DNA of 40,053 bases from Desulfuromonas sp. TF (lineage in GTDB: Bacteria > Desulfobacterota > Desulfuromonadia > Desulfuromonadales > ATBO01): the NCBI RefSeq assembly GCF_000472285.1, contig NZ_KI421428.1, positions 1 to 40,053 on the forward strand, in the 5' to 3' direction. Under the pieces are notes generated by a model. It had not been told where the DNA came from and ran no database searches. It saw nothing but the letters and a program-made list of their open reading frames with translations. This document shows positions 9,723-16,929 of this stretch, piece after piece. The stretch's first letter is position 1. The number at the start of each line of letters is the position of its first letter. The position numbers and the translations under genes were made by a program.

Positions 9723-10101
9723 CAAAATGAATGAAGTGTTGGCGTTACCACGGCCCGCTTTTCTCCAATCCGTCGGTTCAGATCCTACTGGGCTGTACCA
9801 CACCAGCTCCTTGCCGGACCTGATTGGTATTGAACCTTTCAGACCATCGCCTTTTTCCCGGGGTATTACGCCCTGGCGGATGGGATGACACGGCTTCAGT
9901 CGTGAGGCCGCGTAATCACCAACACTCATTTTTCAGAGATACGGCCTTTCCTTGGGCGATCACCCTCCTCCCTCCGCTTTTCCGGATGGCAGCAGGATCT
10001 CTGTGATCAGCTCCTGACGATCTTTGCCGGCTTTCACTCGACTTTTCACGTCTTAGAAAGTTCCGCATCTCCTAAATTGTCAAAGAACCAACCCTTCTTT
10101 C
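9683..10101 (-). ncRNA. Candidate structured non-coding RNA of about 420 nt
   Basis: On the minus strand a sigma70-like promoter (10108-10136) and a strong terminator (9683-9722) bound a transcript with no credible protein. Two long-range stems are visible. In domain A, CAGAGAT (9997-10003) pairs with ATCTCTG (9934-9940). In domain B, the arms 9906-9925 and 9736-9755 pair over about 18 base pairs with one bulge and a wobble, closing a 150-nt interior with several small hairpins (for example around GGGCGTAATACCCC). The 5' leader also folds as CTTTC...GAAAG around GAC...GTC. It does not match tmRNA, RNase P, SRP or 6S RNA as I know them. A degraded group II intron or another mobile-element RNA is an alternative. 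Confidence 0.5.
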
Positions 10102-10119
10102 AATTTCATAATAGCACAG
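10080..10119 (-). repeat. Leader repeat, copy 1
   Basis: On the minus strand this copy reads GCTATTATGAAATTGAAG, then AAAGGGTTGGTTCTTTGA. It is repeated with small changes at 10328-10363. The repeat covers the -10 region and the first transcribed bases of the candidate RNA. Confidence 0.7.
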
Positions 10120-10136
10120 GTCGCTTCGTGGTGAAA
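10108..10136 (-). promoter_or_regulatory. Predicted promoter of the minus-strand RNA
   Basis: Read on the minus strand, TTTCAC (10131-10136) and TATTAT (10108-10113) are separated by exactly 17 bases, close to the sigma70 consensus. Transcription would start near 10101 and run into the structured region. Confidence 0.5.
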
Positions 10137-10202
10137 GGGGTGCAACTCCGGGATGCCGACTCGCCCATTGATTACTCGTCCTGAGGTATAAATCCGTCCC
10201 CT

Positions 10203-10363
10203 AAAAAGCCTCTTCAGGCCTCCCGCTCAGCGGCGGGCTCGCACAACGGCGGCTTCGCCGAGGGCAATATATCGATCGTAAAGCGCTGGCGAACGTAACG
10301 CCGAGCGACATCGTGCAACCCAGAATCTCAAAGAACTCTTTCTTCAATTTCATTTTAGCATAG
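10203..10363 (-). ncRNA. Possible second, shorter RNA unit with the same leader
   Basis: Copy 2 of the leader (10328-10363) contains TAAAAT where copy 1 has TATTAT. About 110 bases further, on the minus strand, a small stem GCCT-GAAG-AGGC followed by TTTTT (10203-10218) could end transcription. Between them are GC hairpins such as CGGCGAAGCCG. The -35 match is poor. Just beyond it lies AGGGGACGGATTTAT, a sequence of the short-repeat type, so a decayed mobile fragment is also possible. Confidence 0.3.
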
Positions 10364-10452
10364 TCCCCGGATTCAGTTTATGCCGTCCGGTTGCAAATCG
10401 TCAAGGTGTTGGGTTGCCCACCGGTGGATTAGGACAACTCTGGTTTAAAACA

Positions 10453-10474
10453 GGGGCGGCCAATCGACCGCCCC
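10453..10474 (-). terminator. Terminator of the ferritin gene
   Basis: A 7-base GC stem (GGGGCGG and CCGCCCC) with an 8-base loop lies about 30 bases after the ferritin stop. On the minus strand it is followed by TGTTTTAAA, and on the plus strand by TCGTTTTTT. Confidence 0.75.
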
Positions 10475-10506
10475 TCGTTTTTTATCACCTCGTATATGCG
10501 CCTGAG

Positions 10507-11022
10507 TCAGGCTCCCCCCGGTGCCGGAGGCACGAAAGTGCGTTGCCCCAGTTCCTGGTCGACCATCAGCAGCCCGCGGCCGTCTCCCTCGACCCTCTTC
10601 AGTTTTCGGATGATCAGTGAAAAGCTGGATTCTTCCTCAACCTGCTCGGTCACGAACCAGTTCAGCATGACTTCCGCCGCATGGTTTCGCTCTTCCCGGG
10701 CCAGGTCCATGAGCTGTCCGATGCGGCTGGTGACGAATTTTTCGTGCTCCAGCCCGAACTCGAAAACCTCAAGGGGCGAGCTGAACGCGTTTTTTGGGCC
10801 CTCTATGGGGCGCAGTTCTGTCCTGCCGGCGGCATCGCATAGAAAATTGAAGAATCGTTCGCCGTGGATCATTTCCTCGAGGGCCTGAATCCTCATCCAG
10901 CTTGCCATCCCGGGCAAATCCTCGGACTGAAAATAGCCGGCCATGGCCATGTACAGATAGGCCGAGAAAAATTCGTTTTTCATCTGTTCGTTAAGCGCGT
11001 CCTGGAGTTTCCCGCTGAGCAT
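10507..11022 (-). CDS. ftn: Ferritin (FtnA-like iron storage protein)
   Basis: The ATG at 11022 is chosen over an upstream in-frame start because AAGGAGGA stands right before it and MLSGKLQDALNEQ is the normal ferritin beginning. The 171-residue four-helix protein keeps the ferroxidase residues at the same numbers as E. coli FtnA: E17, E50, H53, E94 and Q127, with E130 nearby. It should form a 24-subunit shell that oxidises and stores ferrous iron. The C-terminus is short and proline-rich. It is a single-gene unit facing away from engB, with its own terminator downstream. Confidence 0.95.
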   Translation of the reverse strand: MLSGKLQDALNEQMKNEFFSAYLYMAMAGYFQSEDLPGMASWMRIQALEEMIHGERFFNFLCDAAGRTELRPIEGPKNAFSSPLEVFEFGLEHEKFVTSRIGQLMDLAREERNHAAEVMLNWFVTEQVEEESSFSLIIRKLKRVEGDGRGLLMVDQELGQRTFVPPAPGGA

Positions 11023-11194
11023 GTGTCCTCCTTGTGGTTCCAGCAATAATGATGAATGATACAACTTTTAATATACTACTACATTGGTCACAGATGTCCA
11101 GTTTTCCCAGCCGGCATTGCAATCGATAGCCAGGGTGGGTTAAGCTGTCGCTCGCCGCACCTTGCGCCCTTTTTTCCTCACATCGGAGTCTGAC

Positions 11195-11803
11195 GTGATC
11201 ATCCATTCGGCCGTATTTGACAAGAGCGCCACCCGGCCCGCCAATTATCCCCCGGCCGAACTGCCCGAAGTGGCTTTTGCCGGGCGCAGCAACGTGGGAA
11301 AGAGCTCGCTGATCAACGTGCTGGTGAACCGCAGAGGCCTGGTGCGGACATCGTCCACGCCCGGACGCACCCAGCTTCTCAACTTCTTCATTATCAACGA
11401 CGCCTTTTCCCTGGTCGATCTCCCCGGCTACGGGTTCGCCAAAGTGCCCCTGGCGGTAAAAAAAGAATGGGGGCCGATGGTCCGCACCTTTCTGGAGAGC
11501 CGGACCAGTCTGCGCGCGGTGGTCCTTCTCTTCGACATCCGCCGGGTTCCCCGCGAGGAGGATCTGCAGCTGCTCGACTGGCTGGAAGAGTTCGAGATCC
11601 CCACCATCCCGGTCATCACCAAGGCGGACAAGATCGGCAGAGGTCATCGGGAGAAGCAGATCAAACCGATCCTGGAAGCTACCGGTCTGCCCCGCGACGC
11701 CTTCACGCTTTTTTCCGCCACCACGCGGGAGGGAAAGGATGAGATATGGGAGCGGATTGAGGAGGGGCTGCGGTTCGGGCAAGGTGAGGGCATGCTGGAG
11801 TAG
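11195..11803 (+). CDS. engB: EngB (YihA/YsxC) ribosome-assembly GTPase
   Basis: GTG at 11195 with CGGAG upstream gives a 202-residue protein. It has G1 GRSNVGKSS (residues 30-38), the G2 threonine within TSSTPGRTQ, G3 DLPGYG, G4 TKAD and G5 SATT. The order and the PGRTQ-LNFF and GYGFAKV stretches are characteristic of EngB, which acts late in assembly of the large ribosomal subunit. A TTG 33 bases upstream in frame is less likely because it lacks a ribosome site. The ligase gene follows after about 50 bases. Confidence 0.95.
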   Translation: MIIHSAVFDKSATRPANYPPAELPEVAFAGRSNVGKSSLINVLVNRRGLVRTSSTPGRTQLLNFFIINDAFSLVDLPGYGFAKVPLAVKKEWGPMVRTFLESRTSLRAVVLLFDIRRVPREEDLQLLDWLEEFEIPTIPVITKADKIGRGHREKQIKPILEATGLPRDAFTLFSATTREGKDEIWERIEEGLRFGQGEGMLE

Positions 11804-11851
11804 GCCTGCGGATTGCAAAGTCCGCATCGAGAGTATTGTCGGAGGGGATGC

Positions 11852-12733
11852 ATGTCATCTACCGGTTGGGGAGGGCGAACGGGGTCACCGCCCATAAGTC
11901 TGCTCATCATCACTCTGCTGTTGAGCAGCGGACTGATGCTGCCGGCCGTTCATGCCGCTGCAGCGGAGCTGATGCTGCCGCAGGTTTATGCGAGGCAGGT
12001 TCCTGTTTCCGGCTGGTTGATGAGCGAAAAGCTTGACGGGGTGCGCGGTACCTGGGACGGCAGGCAATTGCTGTCCAAAAACGGCCGCGTCTTTAATCCG
12101 CCGGCTGCATTTATTCGAGATCTGCCGCCATTTCCACTGGAGGGGGAGCTCTGGGGCGGGCGAGGCAGTTTTGAGCAGACCGTTGCGATCGTCAATACGA
12201 GGCAGCCTCATGACGGCTGGCTGCAGCTCAGGTTCGCCATCTTCGATGTTCCGCAGGCCCCCGGCGGCTTTACCGGACGACTGGCCCAAGCCAGCGACTG
12301 GTTTGCAGCCCACCCATCCCCTTACGCTTTCGTCATCCCGCAGATCCCGGTCCTGGATCAGGCCCGGTTGCAACAGGAGTTGCAGAGGATCGAAAATCTC
12401 GGCGGTGAAGGGTTGATCGTTCGCAAGCCGGATGCCCTCTACGCCGGCGGGCGCAGCTCGGAGATTCTGAAGGTGAAAAACTATCAGGACGCCGAGGCGA
12501 CGGTGGTGGCGCATCTGCCGGGCAGAGGGAGGAACCGGGGACGACTCGGCTCCCTTCTGGTGGAACTGGACGATGGCACTCAATTCAGGATCGGTGGTGG
12601 TTTCAGTGACGCCGAACGGGAATCGCCCCCGCCGGTCGGCGCCGTCGTGACCTTCAAGTTCTACGGGAAATACCAGTCCGGGATTCCCAAATTTCCATCC
12701 TACATGCGCATCCGGCGGGACCGTGAACTCTGA
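11852..12733 (+). CDS. Exported ATP-dependent DNA ligase, LigE-type minimal ligase
   Basis: The ATG at 11852 follows GGAGGGG and gives 293 residues. A hydrophobic segment (about residues 15-36, ending VHA/AAA) is a signal peptide. The catalytic core begins with SEKLDGVRG, where K60 is the lysine that is adenylated. Other ligase motifs are the LEGELWGG segment, EGLIVRKP and LKVKNY, followed by an OB-fold domain ending FKFYGKYQSG. There is no extra DNA-binding domain, as in the small Lig E group of proteobacteria. An exported ligase would act on DNA in the periplasm, for example incoming or biofilm DNA. This location is inferred from the signal peptide. Confidence 0.88.
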   Translation: MSSTGWGGRTGSPPISLLIITLLLSSGLMLPAVHAAAAELMLPQVYARQVPVSGWLMSEKLDGVRGTWDGRQLLSKNGRVFNPPAAFIRDLPPFPLEGELWGGRGSFEQTVAIVNTRQPHDGWLQLRFAIFDVPQAPGGFTGRLAQASDWFAAHPSPYAFVIPQIPVLDQARLQQELQRIENLGGEGLIVRKPDALYAGGRSSEILKVKNYQDAEATVVAHLPGRGRNRGRLGSLLVELDDGTQFRIGGGFSDAERESPPPVGAVVTFKFYGKYQSGIPKFPSYMRIRRDREL

Positions 12734-12797
12734 CCCGAACACTTCGCGTCGGGGAAACACCGACCTCCTCCGGCTTTGTTCCTGCCGGCTTATTCCA

Positions 12798-12826
12798 TTG
12801 ACACCTCTTTCTCCCTCTGCTACAAA
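12798..12826 (+). promoter_or_regulatory. Predicted sigma70 promoter of cobalamin operon I
   Basis: A perfect -35 box TTGACA (12798-12803) and a TACAAA -10 box (12821-12826) are separated by exactly 17 bases. The start site would fall near 12833, about 13 bases ahead of the riboswitch. Confidence 0.7.
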
Positions 12827-12845
12827 GATCGAACAATAAAACATC

Positions 12846-13018
12846 CAGGTGCCCGCCCTAGCCATGAGGCGAAGGAGGGAGAATAGGGAAGAGGGTGAGA
12901 ATCCCTCGCTGCCCCGCAACTGTGTGTGGTGACGAAAACCGGACATGATGCCACTGTCTCATCGAGACGGGAAGGCCCGGTGAATAGGATGAACCACAAG
13001 CCAGGAGACCTGCCCGGA
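12846..13018 (+). ncRNA. Cobalamin riboswitch I
   Basis: The region shows the conserved blocks of the cobalamin riboswitch in order: GGTGCCCGCC, AATAGGGAA, GGTGAGAATCCC, GCTGCCCCGCAACTGT, GATGCCACTG and AAGCCAGGAGACCTGCC. It lies between a strong promoter and a terminator placed before cobO. That arrangement suggests premature termination when adenosylcobalamin is bound. Confidence 0.96.
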
Positions 13019-13069
13019 TGGAATGAGGAGCCTTTCGCGGGAGAGGTTTCGGCAGACTCATTATCTACC

Positions 13070-13101
13070 GCCCCGAATCCCGCCGGATCTCGGGGCTTTT
13101 T
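13070..13101 (+). terminator. Riboswitch-controlled terminator before cobO
   Basis: GCCCCGA-A-TCC and GGA-TC-TCGGGGC pair around a small loop with a bulge, and CTTTTTC follows. It sits about 50 bases after the riboswitch and 17 bases before the cobO start codon. Confidence 0.85.
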
Positions 13102-13117
13102 CGTTGCAGGAGCACAG

Positions 13118-13639
13118 ATGGCGCAGGGGCTCATTCAGGTCTATACGGGAAACGGCAAGGGGAAGACCACCGCCGCGGTCGGCCTGGCGGTCCGCGCCCT
13201 GGGACAAGGACTGCGGGTTCTTCTTGTCCGCTTTCTCAAGCCTGCCGAGCCGCCCAGCGGTGAGATCTCTTTTCTCGAGGGCACCCGGGGGCTGGAGATC
13301 CTGACCTCCGGAGTCGGCATCATCGGGTCCTCTCCGGACCGGGAGAAGGTGGCGGCGAGCGTCGCGACGACCTTCCATCTGGCCCGATCGAAGGCTGCCG
13401 GCGGTGAGTATGACCTGGTCATCCTTGATGAAATCAACAACGTCCTGCACCGGGAGTATCTTCCCCTGGCGGAGGTTTTCGGCCTGATGGAAGAGCGTCC
13501 CGACGGCGTCGAACTGGTTTTCACCGGTCGCAATGCACCGGACGCCCTCCTGGCGCGGGCCGATCTGGTGACCGTCATGGCGGCGGTGAAGCATCCGATG
13601 CAGACGGGAATCCCCGCGCGCAAAGGAATAGATTATTAG
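13118..13639 (+). CDS. cobO: Cob(I)yrinic acid a,c-diamide adenosyltransferase
   Basis: The ATG at 13118 after AGGAG gives a 173-residue protein starting MAQGLIQVYTGNGKGKTTAA. The P-loop GNGKGKTT (residues 11-18) and the later VILDEINNVLH and VELVFTGRNAP segments identify the CobA/CobO/BtuR family. It transfers the 5'-deoxyadenosyl group of ATP to cobalt(I) of the corrin in the cytoplasm. The frame is open further upstream into the riboswitch, but the RNA elements and ribosome site fix this start. It is the first gene after riboswitch I and ends exactly where cobU begins. Confidence 0.95.
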   Translation: MAQGLIQVYTGNGKGKTTAAVGLAVRALGQGLRVLLVRFLKPAEPPSGEISFLEGTRGLEILTSGVGIIGSSPDREKVAASVATTFHLARSKAAGGEYDLVILDEINNVLHREYLPLAEVFGLMEERPDGVELVFTGRNAPDALLARADLVTVMAAVKHPMQTGIPARKGIDY

Positions 13640-14161
13640 ATGGCGCATCTGACCTACATCACCGGCGGCGCCCGTTCGGGGAAGAGCGGCTTTGCCCAGT
13701 CTCTCGCGGAGCGGTGCCCGGGAGAGCTCCTGTACGTCGCCACCGCCGGTATCCATGACGCCGAGATGGCGCAGCGGGTGGAAATGCACCGCCGGGTCCG
13801 CGGGGAGCGCTGGCGCACCCTTGAAGAGCCCCTGGAGTTGTCCGAGCGGCTGCCGGCGGCGACGGAGGGGGTGGGTGGGGTTCTTCTCGACTGCATGACG
13901 CTGTGGCTGACCAACCTTCTCTTCCATCACGAGGAGAGCAGGGAGCGGGTGCTGGCGGAGGTGGAACGGTTCATCGCCCGACTGCCGGAGATCGAGGCGC
14001 CCCTGTTCATAGTCTCCAACGAACTCGGCTTGGGGATCGTTCCGGAAAACCGGCTGGCCCGTCTTTTTCGCGATCTCGCGGGGGAGGTCAATCAGCGCCT
14101 GGCCGCGGCTGCCGACGAGGCGTGGCTGGTTGTTTCCGGCCTGCCGGTGAAGCTCAAATAG
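13640..14161 (+). CDS. cobU: Adenosylcobinamide kinase / adenosylcobinamide-phosphate guanylyltransferase
   Basis: The 173-residue protein begins with the kinase P-loop GGARSGKS, and VEMHRRVRGERW contains the histidine that carries GMP in CobU. LLDCMTLWLTNLL and VSNELGLGIVPEN are further CobU blocks. It phosphorylates adenosylcobinamide and then forms adenosylcobinamide-GDP for nucleotide-loop assembly. The start codon directly follows the cobO stop with no spacer, so translation is probably coupled. Confidence 0.95.
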   Translation: MAHLTYITGGARSGKSGFAQSLAERCPGELLYVATAGIHDAEMAQRVEMHRRVRGERWRTLEEPLELSERLPAATEGVGGVLLDCMTLWLTNLLFHHEESRERVLAEVERFIARLPEIEAPLFIVSNELGLGIVPENRLARLFRDLAGEVNQRLAAAADEAWLVVSGLPVKLK

Positions 14162-14183
14162 GGAAACCGAATTTGTTGAATTT

Positions 14184-14249
14184 TCACGCGAAGCCGCGAA
14201 GAACGCGAAGATTCAAAAATGGAATAGATTTCTTCGCGCCTTCGCGTGA
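14184..14249. repeat. Intergenic palindromic repeat between cobU and cobT
   Basis: TCACGCGAAG at the left and CTTCGCGTGA at the right are exact complements, with internal CGCGAAG repeats between them. It has the form of an extragenic palindromic element and is unlikely to be a terminator because no T run follows. Confidence 0.6.
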
Positions 14250-14300
14250 GTAACGATTTTTCTTGTGCCCTTACCTTTATATTAATTGCAAGAGGTTCCC

Positions 14301-15362
14301 ATGACTCCCATCGATCTGCAGAGTGCACTCGACCGTATCAAAGCCGTAAATCCGGAGAGGATGGCGGAGATCCAGGCTCGCATCGACCGGCAGGCCAAGC
14401 CGAAGGGTTCGCTGGGGAGGCTGGAGGAGTTCGCGCGGCGCTATGTGGCCATAACCGGTCGCGAGGAGGTGGGGAAAAAGGTGGTCCTCACCTTTGCCGG
14501 CGATCATGGCGTGGTGGAAGAGGGAGTGAGCGCATTCCCGAAAGAGGTCACTCCCCAGATGGTTCTCAACTTCATTGAAGGAGGGGCGGCGATCAACGCT
14601 CTCGCCCGCCATGCGGGGGCCGATGTGATCGTGGTCGATATGGGGGTCGATTACGACTTCCAGCCGATGGACGGGCTGCTCCTCAAAAAGGTCGGCAGGG
14701 GAACAGCCAATTTTACCCGGGGGCCCGCCATGAGCCGCGAGGACGCCATCCGCTGCCTCGAGACCGGGATCGATCTGGCGGTCTCCTGCCGGGAGGCCGG
14801 AGTCGAACTGGTGGCCACCGGCGACATGGGGATCGGCAACACCACACCCTCCTCGGCAATCGCCGCCGTGTTCACCGGTCTTACCGCCGCCCAGGTGACC
14901 CATCGGGGGACGGGGATCGATGACGCCACGCTGGCCCACAAGATCCGGGTGATCGAGCAGGGGCTGCAGGTGAACACGCCCGATCCGGGAGATCCGGTGG
15001 ACGTGCTCGCCAAGGTGGGAGGATTCGAAATCGGCGGGATTGCCGGACTGGTCATCGGCTGTGCCGCCATGGGCATCCCGGTCATCGTGGACGGCTTCAT
15101 CTCCACCGCCGGGGCCCTGATCGCCTCGGAACTCCATGGCCACGTCCGCGACTACATCTTTGCCGCGCACCAGTCCGTAGAGATCGGCCACCGCCACATG
15201 CTCGAGCGAATCGGGCAGCGCCCCATGCTCGATCTGGACATGCGGCTCGGGGAAGGAACCGGCGGCGCCCTGGCCATGGGGCTTGTCGAGGCTTCATTGC
15301 GGGCTCTGCGCGAGGTGAAGACGTTCTACGAGGCGGGAGTCGCCAAGGGGAGTGAAAAATGA
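14301..15362 (+). CDS. cobT: Nicotinate-nucleotide-dimethylbenzimidazole phosphoribosyltransferase
   Basis: The ATG at 14301 with AGAGG upstream gives 353 residues. The conserved [13 protein letters not shown] block, [27 protein letters not shown] and the C-terminal [10 protein letters not shown] with its catalytic glutamate define CobT. It makes alpha-ribazole phosphate from the lower-ligand base and nicotinate mononucleotide. The base is presumably supplied by the BzaF-like product later in the operon. The stop codon overlaps the cobS start (ATGA). Confidence 0.96.
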   Translation: MTPIDLQSALDRIKAVNPERMAEIQARIDRQAKPKGSLGRLEEFARRYVAITGREEVGKKVVLTFAGDHGVVEEGVSAFPKEVTPQMVLNFIEGGAAINALARHAGADVIVVDMGVDYDFQPMDGLLLKKVGRGTANFTRGPAMSREDAIRCLETGIDLAVSCREAGVELVATGDMGIGNTTPSSAIAAVFTGLTAAQVTHRGTGIDDATLAHKIRVIEQGLQVNTPDPGDPVDVLAKVGGFEIGGIAGLVIGCAAMGIPVIVDGFISTAGALIASELHGHVRDYIFAAHQSVEIGHRHMLERIGQRPMLDLDMRLGEGTGGALAMGLVEASLRALREVKTFYEAGVAKGSEK

Positions 15363-16108
15363 GACAGGAGTGGGAAGATTTCCGTATCGCCGGCGCCTTT
15401 CTCACCGTTCTGCCGGTCGCCCGGGAACTCTCCATGGAGCCGCCGCGGCTGGGCCGGAGCATGGCTTTTTTCCCGGCGGTGGGACTGGTCCTGGGTCTCG
15501 CCCTGGTGGTTCTGAACTGGGTTCTGACCCCCCTCATTCCCCGGGCGGTTCTCGACTGCCTCCTGATTCTGATCCTCATCGCTCTCACCGGCGCCCTCCA
15601 TCTGGACGGCATCGCCGATCTCATCGACGGGCTCGCCGGCGGCAAGGATAAGGCATCTGTTCTCCGCATCATGAAGGACAGCCGGGTCGGAGCCATGGGG
15701 GTGGTGGGATTGGTAATGGTCCTGCTTCTCAAATATCTTTCACTCTACAACACTCCGCTGGACATGAAGTCGGGGGCGCTCATCTTCGCACCCGCCGCCG
15801 GACGCTGGGTGCAGGTGGTGCTGGCCTCCTTCTGCCGCTATGTCAGAAGCGAGGGAGGGACCGGCAGCGCCTTCGTCGAACATGTAGGGGAGCGTGAAGC
15901 CCTCATCGCCACCGGGACGCTGCTGCTGGCCGCCATCGTGCTCTTCGGGATGAAGGGCTTTTTCCTGATTTTTCTTCTGGGATTGGCGGTCATGGCTCTG
16001 ATCCGCTATTTCGAAATCCGCCTCGGCGGGGTGACGGGGGACGTGCTGGGGGCGTCCACGGAGCTGATCGAAGTGTTTACGCTGTTACTGGTGCTGGCGA
16101 TCTACTGA
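15359..16108 (+). CDS. cobS: Adenosylcobinamide-GDP ribazoletransferase (cobalamin 5'-phosphate synthase)
   Basis: The 249-residue protein is very hydrophobic, with about six membrane helices. It carries [14 protein letters not shown] and [21 protein letters not shown], the acidic and basic loop blocks of CobS. It joins adenosylcobinamide-GDP and alpha-ribazole phosphate at the inner membrane. Its start codon overlaps the cobT stop, as expected for coupled translation. Confidence 0.95.
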   Translation: MRQEWEDFRIAGAFLTVLPVARELSMEPPRLGRSMAFFPAVGLVLGLALVVLNWVLTPLIPRAVLDCLLILILIALTGALHLDGIADLIDGLAGGKDKASVLRIMKDSRVGAMGVVGLVMVLLLKYLSLYNTPLDMKSGALIFAPAAGRWVQVVLASFCRYVRSEGGTGSAFVEHVGEREALIATGTLLLAAIVLFGMKGFFLIFLLGLAVMALIRYFEIRLGGVTGDVLGASTELIEVFTLLLVLAIY

Positions 16109-16110
16109 GG

Positions 16111-16232
16111 AGGCTGATGAAAAACGCCCATCTGCTGCGCTGTCCTCATCCTTCGTCAACGACGTACCTTCCAGGTACGCCTTTTTCCGAAGTATTTCGT
16201 CCGCCTTGCATCTGGACATTTTTGATCAGCCT
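16111..16232. repeat. 122-bp fold-back repeat element (MITE/REP-like) between cobS and cobC
   Basis: The ends AGGCTGATGAAAAA and TTTTTGATCAGCCT are near-perfect inverted repeats, and CATCTGCTGCG / CGCCTTGCATCTG extend the pairing. The middle holds a second palindrome, GTACCTTCCAGGTAC. There is no reading frame. The form suggests a non-autonomous mobile or extragenic palindromic element. Confidence 0.6.
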
Positions 16233-16270
16233 GGGACCATTTGTCTAATGCGAGCCGGAAAGGAGTTTAT

Positions 16271-16870
16271 ATGACCCGGACCCGGATCTACCTCGTCCGT
16301 CACGGCCAGGTGGCCGGACACGATGAAAAACGCTACAACGGCCAGGGCGATGTCCCTCTGACTTCCGAGGGCCATGCCCAGTACGGTCTGCTGCAGCTTC
16401 GCCTCAAGAGCAAGAATTTAAAGGCCGTGTACAGCAGCGACCTCTCCCGCTGTGCGGAGGGGGCCCGGATGCTGGCCGTTCCGCACGAGCTGGATCCGGT
16501 CTTGCGGAAGGAGTTGCGCGAGCTGCATATCGGCGACTGGGAGGGAAGGACCTGGAAGGAGCTCCAGGCGATCTATCCCGAGGAGTGGCAGGCCCGGCTC
16601 GACGACATCGTGCATTACCGGGTTCCCGGAGGCGAGACCCTTCTCGAGATGGCCGAACGGGTGCGCGGGGCGATAGGGGAGATCGTGGCCGCACATCCGG
16701 GGGAGGACGTCCTGGTCGTGGGACATGGCGGAGTCAACCGGACCATCCTCCTCGGGGCCATCGGCGCGCCCCTGGACAGGCTCTTTCACATCGAACAGGA
16801 TTTCGGCTGCCTCAACATCATCGACTGCTACCCCGACGGCATCGCCGTGGTGAAGCTGTTGAATGGGTGA
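16271..16870 (+). CDS. cobC: Alpha-ribazole phosphatase, histidine phosphatase family
   Basis: The ATG at 16271 follows AAGGAG and gives 199 residues. LVRHGQ (with H11 as the phosphorylated histidine), the LSRCAEGARML block and VVGHGGVNR near the C-terminus are the phosphatase signatures. In a cobalamin operon beside cobS and cobT, the likely substrate is alpha-ribazole 5'-phosphate or adenosylcobalamin 5'-phosphate. Family members also include phosphoglycerate mutase-like enzymes, so the assignment rests partly on context. Confidence 0.87.
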   Translation: MTRTRIYLVRHGQVAGHDEKRYNGQGDVPLTSEGHAQYGLLQLRLKSKNLKAVYSSDLSRCAEGARMLAVPHELDPVLRKELRELHIGDWEGRTWKELQAIYPEEWQARLDDIVHYRVPGGETLLEMAERVRGAIGEIVAAHPGEDVLVVGHGGVNRTILLGAIGAPLDRLFHIEQDFGCLNIIDCYPDGIAVVKLLNG

Positions 16871-16874
16871 ATCC

Positions 16875-16889
16875 GGGACGAGGGACGCG
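16875..16889. repeat. Short repeat GGGACGAGGGACGCG in the cobC-cbiA spacer
   Basis: This 15-mer is identical to part of the linker that joins CbiH and CobQ at 38514-38528, where its 14-base core is duplicated. Here it is in a non-coding spacer, which shows that the sequence is a dispersed repeat rather than a protein motif. Confidence 0.75.
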
Positions 16890-16929
16890 TGACCAAAACA
16901 GCAATTTTGACATCTCTGAGAGATGATTC

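Noticed and set aside
9736-10101. Group II intron
   Set aside because: No reverse transcriptase and no domain V hairpin could be found. It is kept only as an alternative explanation for the structured RNA.
10080-10363. CRISPR leader or rRNA-operon leader, suggested by TTCTTTGACAATTT
   Set aside because: No spacer-repeat array, cas gene or rRNA sequence is present; only the leader-like motif matches.
12926-13117. N-terminal extension of cobO into the riboswitch
   Set aside because: The open frame runs through conserved riboswitch blocks and the terminator. The start at 13118 has AGGAG and begins the conserved protein.
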